This document shows positions 59,080 through 64,000 of a stretch of DNA of 64,000 nt, piece after piece (position 1 is the first letter of the stretch; the number at the start of each line of letters is the position of its first letter). The notes beneath the pieces are model-generated. The model saw only the letters and a program-made list of their open reading frames with translations. It ran no database searches and was not told where the DNA came from. This DNA comes from Pseudomonadota bacterium. Lineage in GTDB: Bacteria; Pseudomonadota; Gammaproteobacteria; Burkholderiales; SG8-39. The translations under genes were made by a program, and so were the position numbers. The stretch is taken from positions 62,001 through 126,000 of the forward strand of contig CANGMI010000006.1 of NCBI GenBank assembly GCA_947455195.1, in the 5' to 3' direction.

Positions 59080-59700
59080 TCAGCCGGGTGCGCAGCCCAG
59101 CTTGCGCAACCGGTCGAGCGTCTCGGCCAGTGGCAAGCCCATGATGCCCGTGTAACTGCCCTCGATGCGCTCGATGAAGGCCTGGGCGCCGCCCTGCACC
59201 GCGTAAGCACCCGCCTTGTCCATCGGCTCGCCCGTCGCCACGTAGGCTTCGATGGTGGCGACATCGATCGGCGCAAACTGCACGGTGCTCGAGGACAGAA
59301 AGGCCTCGATGTGCGCGCCGCAGGCGAGCGCAACCCCGGTACAGACCTGGTGGCGACGTCCGGCCAGACGGGTCAGCATCCGGCGCGCCTGGGCAGGGTC
59401 GAGCGGCTTCTCGAGAATGTCGCCATCGATGCTCACCGTGGTGTCGGCCGCGATCACGATGGGCTCGCCCACGCTTGCCGTATCGCAGGCCACACGGCTT
59501 GTCCGTTCGGCGCTCACCGCGAGGCAGGCGGCAGCGGCCTTTTCGCGCGCGAGACGCAGCACATAGAGGTCGGGCGCCTCGCCGACATGCGGTGTCTCAT
59601 CGATGGCCATGGGCATGACCTCGAAGACCACACCGGCGAGGGCGAGCAGTTCGCGCCGTCGCGGACTTTGCGAGGCAAGGATGATGCGCGGGGAGGTCAT
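59080..59700 (-). CDS. maf: Maf-type nucleotide pyrophosphatase
   Basis: This is a 206-residue Maf/HAM1-like nucleotide pyrophosphatase with ILASQSPRRRELL at the N-terminus and the conserved ADTTVSIDG. It hydrolyses non-canonical or modified nucleoside triphosphates and may affect septation. Its ATG directly abuts the rlmH stop codon, and rng follows after 21 bases. Confidence 0.93.
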   Translation of the reverse strand: MTSPRIILASQSPRRRELLALAGVVFEVMPMAIDETPHVGEAPDLYVLRLAREKAAAACLAVSAERTSRVACDTASVGEPIVIAADTTVSIDGDILEKPLDPAQARRMLTRLAGRRHQVCTGVALACGAHIEAFLSSSTVQFAPIDVATIEAYVATGEPMDKAGAYAVQGGAQAFIERIEGSYTGIMGLPLAETLDRLRKLGCAPG

Positions 59701-60171
59701 CTATTCGCGGTGATAGGGATGGTTGTCGAGAATGGAACGTGCCCGGTAGATCTGCTCGACGAGCAGTACCCGGGCCATGGCATGCGGCAGGGTCAGCGCC
59801 GAGAGTTGCACGGTGAGCGCGGCACTCGCCTTGAGGGCCGGGTCGAGGCCATCAGGCCCCCCCATCAGGAAAACCTGATCGCGACCCTCGGCCAACCAGC
59901 CCTCGAGCGCGGTTGCCAGACGCCGCGTGGTCCAGACCGCGCCACGCTCGTCGAGAGCGATGCGCCCGGCACCAACCGGTATGAACGCCTCGATGCGGCG
60001 CGCTTCAGCCGCCATCATCTGCGCCGGCGTGCGCCCGCCGCGACGCGGCTCGGCTGCGACCTCGACAATGTCAAACGGGGTCGACCGCCCCAGACGCTTG
60101 CGATACTCGCCGACGGCCTCCTGCGCCCAGCCGGGCAAACGCTGGCCCACGGCGACGAGAAGCAGGCGCAC
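59701..60171 (-). CDS. rlmH: 23S rRNA pseudouridine(1915) N3-methyltransferase
   Basis: This is a 156-residue SPOUT methyltransferase with the FLMGGPDGL SAM-site knot and the C-terminal RARSILDNHPYHRE. It methylates pseudouridine 1915 in helix 69 of 23S rRNA. The order rsfS-rlmH with maf and rng next to them is conserved in betaproteobacteria. Length is typical. Confidence 0.96.
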   Translation of the reverse strand: MRLLLVAVGQRLPGWAQEAVGEYRKRLGRSTPFDIVEVAAEPRRGGRTPAQMMAAEARRIEAFIPVGAGRIALDERGAVWTTRRLATALEGWLAEGRDQVFLMGGPDGLDPALKASAALTVQLSALTLPHAMARVLLVEQIYRARSILDNHPYHRE

Positions 60172-60188
60172 CGCGCGCTGTCAGCCGC

Positions 60189-60848
60189 TCAGGCACCGCG
60201 GCGTGGGGCGGGCGCCTTTCGCGCGGCGCTCTTGCGGGCAGGTGCCGCCCCCGAAGTCGCTTTGCGAGCGGGAGACTTGCGCACGGCCGTACCTGCCGCC
60301 GATTTGCGGGCCGCTGTCTTTCTTGCCGGCGCCGCACCTGCCGCATAGGCCCCAGCCGCCCCTTCGCGGGCAGGCCGCTTGCGCGCCGGCGTTGCGGCCT
60401 TGGTGGCTGCGGTCTTGCGAGGGGACTTCGCTGCAGCCCTGGCTGCAGCACTGGCCGCGCCGGTCTTCGTGGCCGCCTTCTTCGCGCCGGTGCGCTTGCG
60501 CGCCGGTTCGACATGGTCGGCGATGGGCTTGTGACCCCAGAGTTCCTCGAGGTTGTAGTACTGGCGGATCGCCGGGTGCATGACGTGCACGACGATGTCA
60601 CCGGTATCGACCAGCACCCACTCACCCTCCTGCTCGCCCTCCATGCCATGGACACGCTCGCCCATCTCGCGCATGCGGTCGTGGACACTGCGCGCGAGAG
60701 ACTTCACCTGGCGGGTCGAATCGCCGGTCGCAATGACGACTCGGTCGAACTCGGGGGTGAGATGGCTCACCTCGAACGCAACGATGTCCTTGCCCTTGAC
60801 GTCCTCGAGCGCGTCGATGATGGCCTTCTGCTTCTGGCGGATGTCCAA
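60189..60848 (-). CDS. rsfS: Ribosomal silencing factor RsfS with long basic tail
   Basis: The first 110 or so residues are a normal RsfS (MDIRQKQKAIIDALEDVKGKD, VVIATGDSTRQVKSLA, EWVLVDTGDIVVHVMHP, YYNLEELWG), which blocks 50S-30S joining by binding uL14. A C-terminal extension of about 90 residues is almost only Ala, Lys, Arg, Pro and Ser with PARK, KSPRK and ARKS repeats, like histone H1 tails. RsfS is usually 105-130 residues, so this is clearly longer. The start is TTG at 60848, where the family begins MDIR; an upstream in-frame TTG exists at 60896. Confidence 0.9.
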   Translation of the reverse strand: MDIRQKQKAIIDALEDVKGKDIVAFEVSHLTPEFDRVVIATGDSTRQVKSLARSVHDRMREMGERVHGMEGEQEGEWVLVDTGDIVVHVMHPAIRQYYNLEELWGHKPIADHVEPARKRTGAKKAATKTGAASAAARAAAKSPRKTAATKAATPARKRPAREGAAGAYAAGAAPARKTAARKSAAGTAVRKSPARKATSGAAPARKSAARKAPAPRRGA

Positions 60849-60882
60849 GCTGGGGTGACCTCGGGTGGGGGAATCGGGCCCG

Positions 60883-60912
60883 ACTATAAGCGACAATGGC
60901 CCGAGGCACCAA
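60883..60912 (-). promoter_or_regulatory. Possible promoter for rsfS-rlmH-maf-rng
   Basis: On the minus strand TTGGTG (60912-60907) and TATAGT (60888-60883) are 18 bases apart. The -10 matches 5/6 and the -35 is weak. The start would fall near 60876, about 28 bases before the rsfS TTG codon. Confidence 0.35.
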
Positions 60913-60945
60913 TGCGCGGGCGCAGGGCCCGTGCGGGCGAGCGCG

Positions 60946-60973
60946 CCGGGCGAGCGCGCGACAGCGCGCCCGG
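60946..60973. terminator. GC stem between nadD and rsfS
   Basis: CCGGGCG (60946-60952) and CGCCCGG (60967-60973) form a 7-base stem, with GCGCGC runs inside the loop that can pair further. It is 16 bases after the nadD stop. There is no T-run, so termination is uncertain. Confidence 0.3.
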
Positions 60974-60988
60974 GGGCTGGTCCGACGG

Positions 60989-61735
60989 TCAGGTCAACGG
61001 ACGATACAGGCCCCGCTCGAGCGCGTAGGCGCGAGCCGCCTCGGGCATCAGATATCGGGTGCTTGCGCCTGCTGCCAGCAGCGCACGGATGCGGGTCGCC
61101 GAGATATCAAGTGCCGTGATCGGCTGAAAGAAAAGCGCACCACACGCTCGAGCATGCAGATCGGCTACCGAACGGGTGATCCGTGGCCACCAGAAGTCGC
61201 GCAAGCCCGGATCGATGGCGTCAAAGCCATCATGCCCCGGGCGTGTGGTCACGACGAGATGCACGAACCCGGCAAACGACTGCCAGCGGTGCCAGCGAGC
61301 AAAGCCGGCGAACGCGTCAGCCCCCATCAGGAGGGCAAGGGGCCGCTCGGGCCCGATACGAGCGCGCAAGGCCTCGAGGGTGAAAACGGTATAGCTCGTC
61401 GCACCCGCAACACTGGCCGCGCGCACCTCGCAATCGTCAACCACGAGCCGTGCATTGCCCTCGACGGCCAGACGCGCCATCGCCAGTCGATCGGCCGCCG
61501 CGGCGCCGGGGGCACCACGATGCGGGGGTGCGCCGGCCGGAATCAGTCGCAGCTCGGCGATGTCGAGCGCCTCGCCCACTTCTTCGGCCAGACGCAGGTG
61601 GCCGAAATGAATCGGGTCGAATGTCCCGCCCAGAATGCCGAGCAGGCCCGGGGCATCGCGGCCATCAGGCGTCGGGGCAGAGCCTGCCGAAGACCCGGCA
61701 ACAGAACCTGAAACAGGACGATCGGCCGCACTCAT
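60989..61735 (-). CDS. nadD: Nicotinate-nucleotide adenylyltransferase
   Basis: This is a 248-residue NadD that adenylates nicotinate mononucleotide in NAD synthesis. The nucleotidyltransferase motif GGTFDPIHFGHLR and the C-terminal ISATRIR (the ISSTxxR-type motif) are intact. An N-terminal extension of about 30 Ala/Ser/Gly residues precedes LLGILGG; a later start is possible but no other Met precedes the core. It lies upstream of rsfS, as usual. Confidence 0.94.
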   Translation of the reverse strand: MSAADRPVSGSVAGSSAGSAPTPDGRDAPGLLGILGGTFDPIHFGHLRLAEEVGEALDIAELRLIPAGAPPHRGAPGAAAADRLAMARLAVEGNARLVVDDCEVRAASVAGATSYTVFTLEALRARIGPERPLALLMGADAFAGFARWHRWQSFAGFVHLVVTTRPGHDGFDAIDPGLRDFWWPRITRSVADLHARACGALFFQPITALDISATRIRALLAAGASTRYLMPEAARAYALERGLYRPLT

Positions 61736-61832
61736 GCCGAGACGCGCTCAAGCGCAGCGCAGGCGCACGACGCCGCGCCGATGCTGCAGGCAATCCAGTA
61801 GCATTCAGGCCCGTTCATCGTCTGGAACTCCC

Positions 61833-62429
61833 GTGAAGCCCTTTGGCGTCTGTCTGTTCTGCTCGGCATCGGTAAGCCTTCCGGAAACCTACGTCGACCT
61901 CGCGCGACGCTTTGGCGAGGGGGTGGCCACGGCCGGCTGGCGCCTGGTGTATGGCGGTGGTGGCAATGGTCTCATGGGTGCCGCTGCCCGTGCAGCCTGG
62001 GCAGGTGGCGCGCCCGTGCTCGGGGTGATGCCCCAGGTGCTGGTGACCCGCGAGCGGCTCGCGCTGTCGATTGGCGAGAACCAGATCGTCGACAGCATGG
62101 CTGAACGCAAGCTGCAGATGGCGCTCGCGTCGGATGCATTCGTCGGGTTGCCCGGTGGCATCGGCACCCTCGACGAAGTGAGCGAGATGATCACCTGGAA
62201 CGAGCTGGGCATTCATTCGAAGCCGATGATTCTCGTCAACGAGTTCGGATTCTGGGATCCGCTGCTCGAATTCTTCCGCCAGGGGCGGCAGAGCAACGTG
62301 TTCCGGGCCGACTTCGATCGCCACTACACGGTGGTGCCGACGCTCGCGGCCCTGTTCGACACGCTGCGCGAGGTAGCCCGATCGGCAACCGCCGACACCC
62401 CGGGCCACCAGGACCCGGCGGGGCACTGA
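61833..62429 (+). CDS. LOG-family cytokinin riboside 5'-monophosphate phosphoribohydrolase-like protein
   Basis: This is a 198-residue LOG / lysine decarboxylase-like fold protein (TIGR00730 type) with GGGGNGLMG and the diagnostic PGGIGTLDE. Such enzymes remove ribose-5-phosphate from nucleotides such as AMP or cytokinin riboside phosphates. The start is a GTG at 61833 with GGA seven bases before it; the longer open frame is antisense to nadD. It converges on proA. Confidence 0.9.
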   Translation: MKPFGVCLFCSASVSLPETYVDLARRFGEGVATAGWRLVYGGGGNGLMGAAARAAWAGGAPVLGVMPQVLVTRERLALSIGENQIVDSMAERKLQMALASDAFVGLPGGIGTLDEVSEMITWNELGIHSKPMILVNEFGFWDPLLEFFRQGRQSNVFRADFDRHYTVVPTLAALFDTLREVARSATADTPGHQDPAGH

Positions 62430-62451
62430 CGCGCAGGCCGACGCAGGCGCG

Positions 62452-63708
62452 CTAGCCGCGCACCTGCCCATCACCCAGCACCACGAACTTCTGCGAGGTG
62501 AGTCCTTCGAGGCCCACCGGGCCACGCGCATGCAGTTTGTCGGTAGAGATGCCGATTTCGGCACCGAGGCCGTACTCGAACCCGTCGGCAAAACGGGTCG
62601 AGGCATTCACCATCACCGAACTGGAGTCCACTTCGCGCAGGAAGCGTTCGGCCCGCGCACGGTCTTCGGTCACGATGGCATCGGTGTGTGCCGACCCGTA
62701 GCGGGCAATATGATCGATGGCCTGGTCGATGCCCTCGACCACGCGAACCGCGAGAATCGGCGCGAGGTACTCGGTAGCCCAGTCGGCCTCGGTGGCAGCA
62801 GCCATGCCGGGTACGACCGAACAAGCGGCCGCATCGCCACGCAGTTCGACCCCCTTGCCCTGATAGATCGCAGCCAGCGGGGGCAACACGCGCGACGCGA
62901 TGGCGGCATCGACCAGCAAGGTCTCCATCGTGTTGCAGGTCCCGTAGCGCTGGGTCTTGGCGTTGTCCGCAATGCGGATAGCCTTGTCCGGATCGGCCGC
63001 GCCATCGATGTACACATGGCAGATGCCATCAAGGTGCTTGATCATCGGAATCTGCGACTCGGCGATGATGCGCTCGATGAGCGACTTGCCGCCGCGCGGG
63101 ATGATGATGTCGACAAACTCGCGCAGGCGCAGCAGTTCGCCGACCGCGGCCCGATCGGTGGTACCGACCAGCTGCACGGCGTCGGCAGGCAGTCCCGCTT
63201 CGCGCAAACCTGCCTGCACGCAGGCCGCGATCGCCTGATTGGAGTGCACCGCCTCTGATCCGCCCCGCAGGATCACGGCATTGCCCGACTTCAGGCACAG
63301 GGCAGACGCATCGGCCGTCACGTCGGGGCGCGACTCGTAGATGATGCCGATCACGCCCAGCGGTACCCGCATGCGCCCCACCTTGATGCCGCTCGGGCGT
63401 TCGGCCAGATCGGTGATGCGTCCGATCGGATCCTCGAGCGAGGCCACCTGCTCGACCCCTTGCGCCATCTCTTCGATGGCACGCGCGTCGAGGGTGAGCC
63501 GATCGACGAAGGCGGCATCGGCCCCGCCCGCGCGGGCTGCCGCCAGATCAGTCCGATTGGCCTCGATGAGCGAGGGCGCGGCCGAGCGCAGTGCGCCGGC
63601 AATGGCGCGGAGCGCGCGATTCTTCGACTCGGTGTCGGCGCGAGCAATGACACGCGCGGCAGCGCGAGCCCGACGACCCATGTCCTGCATGAGTTGCGCG
63701 ACATCCAT
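62452..63708 (-). CDS. proA: Gamma-glutamyl phosphate reductase
   Basis: This is a 418-residue ProA that reduces glutamyl phosphate to glutamate semialdehyde in proline synthesis. The catalytic Cys lies in [12 protein letters not shown], with the substrate region [14 protein letters not shown] and the [10 protein letters not shown] segment typical of the family. AGGA eight bases before the ATG at 63708 fixes the start. It follows holA on the same strand; proB is not in the window. Confidence 0.96.
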   Translation of the reverse strand: MDVAQLMQDMGRRARAAARVIARADTESKNRALRAIAGALRSAAPSLIEANRTDLAAARAGGADAAFVDRLTLDARAIEEMAQGVEQVASLEDPIGRITDLAERPSGIKVGRMRVPLGVIGIIYESRPDVTADASALCLKSGNAVILRGGSEAVHSNQAIAACVQAGLREAGLPADAVQLVGTTDRAAVGELLRLREFVDIIIPRGGKSLIERIIAESQIPMIKHLDGICHVYIDGAADPDKAIRIADNAKTQRYGTCNTMETLLVDAAIASRVLPPLAAIYQGKGVELRGDAAACSVVPGMAAATEADWATEYLAPILAVRVVEGIDQAIDHIARYGSAHTDAIVTEDRARAERFLREVDSSSVMVNASTRFADGFEYGLGAEIGISTDKLHARGPVGLEGLTSQKFVVLGDGQVRG

Positions 63709-63788
63709 CGAGGAATCCTGTGAGCGGTGAGGCAAGGGCCTGATTCTAAACCGCAAGCGAAAGTCCCGTAGCGCGGATGGCAGGTCGC

Positions 63789-63843
63789 GCGAACCCCCGT
63801 GATTCGAGGCGGGCAGGGCTTGCCTGCCCGGAGCGCGGTTCGC
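63789..63843 (-). terminator. Nested stem-loop after holA
   Basis: An inner perfect hairpin CGGGCAGG-GCTTG-CCTGCCCG (63810-63830) is enclosed by GCGAACC (63789-63795) and GGTTCGC (63837-63843). The outer arm touches the holA stop codon. It lies between holA and proA and lacks a T-run, so it may terminate, process or stabilise the transcript. Confidence 0.45.
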
Positions 63844-64000
63844 CTAGGCGTACAAACAGAGCGCCAGCAGCGTGATCTCCTGCCAGGCATTACCCCGAGC
63901 CACGCCCTTCACCACCCGCTCGCAGTGCGCTGCCTGACGCAACGCCCGCTCCAGACGCACGCCATCGAGACGCCGCGCCGCCCGCGCGACACCCTGCTGC
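63844..64000 (-). CDS. holA: DNA polymerase III delta subunit, C-terminal end
   Basis: The last 52 codons of a gene running off the right edge are present. The end reads ALRQAAHCERVVKGVARGNA then WQEITLLALCLYA, matching the C-terminal helix of HolA (RAIKGLARGDAW-type), the delta subunit of the clamp loader. The holA-proA order is common in Burkholderiales, which supports the call. Most of the protein is outside the window. Confidence 0.75.
   Translation of the reverse strand, partial: QQGVARAARRLDGVRLERALRQAAHCERVVKGVARGNAWQEITLLALCLYA

Overview
The window is high-GC chromosomal DNA of a betaproteobacterium, most likely Burkholderiales. The evidence is the pilMNOPQ-aroK-aroB-gltB-gltD gene order, the holA-proA / nadD-rsfS-rlmH-maf-rng block, a cysteine-free (Mg-type) HemB, and three Bug/TctC-type periplasmic receptors, a family greatly expanded in Alcaligenaceae- and Comamonadaceae-like bacteria. 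No rRNA, tRNA, CRISPR array, prophage or transposase gene was seen. The species cannot be named from the sequence alone.

Layout. 1-13.6 kb is an accessory catabolic region: an alpha/beta hydrolase (cut by the left edge), three Bug receptors, an MFS exporter, small secreted proteins, a NicC-like flavin monooxygenase, an HTTM membrane protein with a coupled partner, an orphan molybdenum hydroxylase large subunit, and, divergent from it, a TauD-type dioxygenase and a MOSC protein. 13.7-15.5 kb is an AT-richer island (Sel1-repeat protein and a small membrane protein) lying against the 3' end of glmS, the classical attTn7 position. 15.5-18.8 kb is glmU-glmS, followed by two DUF4124 genes. 20.1-33.2 kb is the long leftward run pilM-N-O-P-Q-aroK-aroB, then gltB-gltD behind their own promoter and a structured leader. 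From 33.4 kb the rightward genes are mrcA (PBP1A), lptM and lysA. 37-41 kb holds an enoyl-CoA hydratase, msrP-msrQ, a cytochrome c4 and engB. Between engB and hemB lies a dense set of hairpins ending in a perfect intrinsic terminator on the minus strand; I read it as a small RNA antisense to the hemB leader direction (anti-hemB type).

42.5-52.5 kb carries an orphan branched-chain-amino-acid-type binding protein, an epimerase, a ferredoxin-type reductase, a DODA-type dioxygenase, a DUF2167 protein and a complete livK-H-M-G-F importer. 52.6-57.4 kb has a cytochrome c, a DUF255 thioredoxin-fold protein, and a sulfite/nitrite reductase overlapping DUF934. 57.6-64 kb is the housekeeping block rng-maf-rlmH-rsfS-nadD, a LOG-family gene, proA and the end of holA.

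Most neighbouring genes overlap by ATGA/GTGA or lie a few bases apart, so operon structure is clear. The most unusual items are the structured RNA next to hemB, the glmS-linked island, RsfS with a long histone-H1-like tail, the HTTM/partner pair, the orphan CoxL-type subunit, and the hairpin-plus-T-run leader of gltB.
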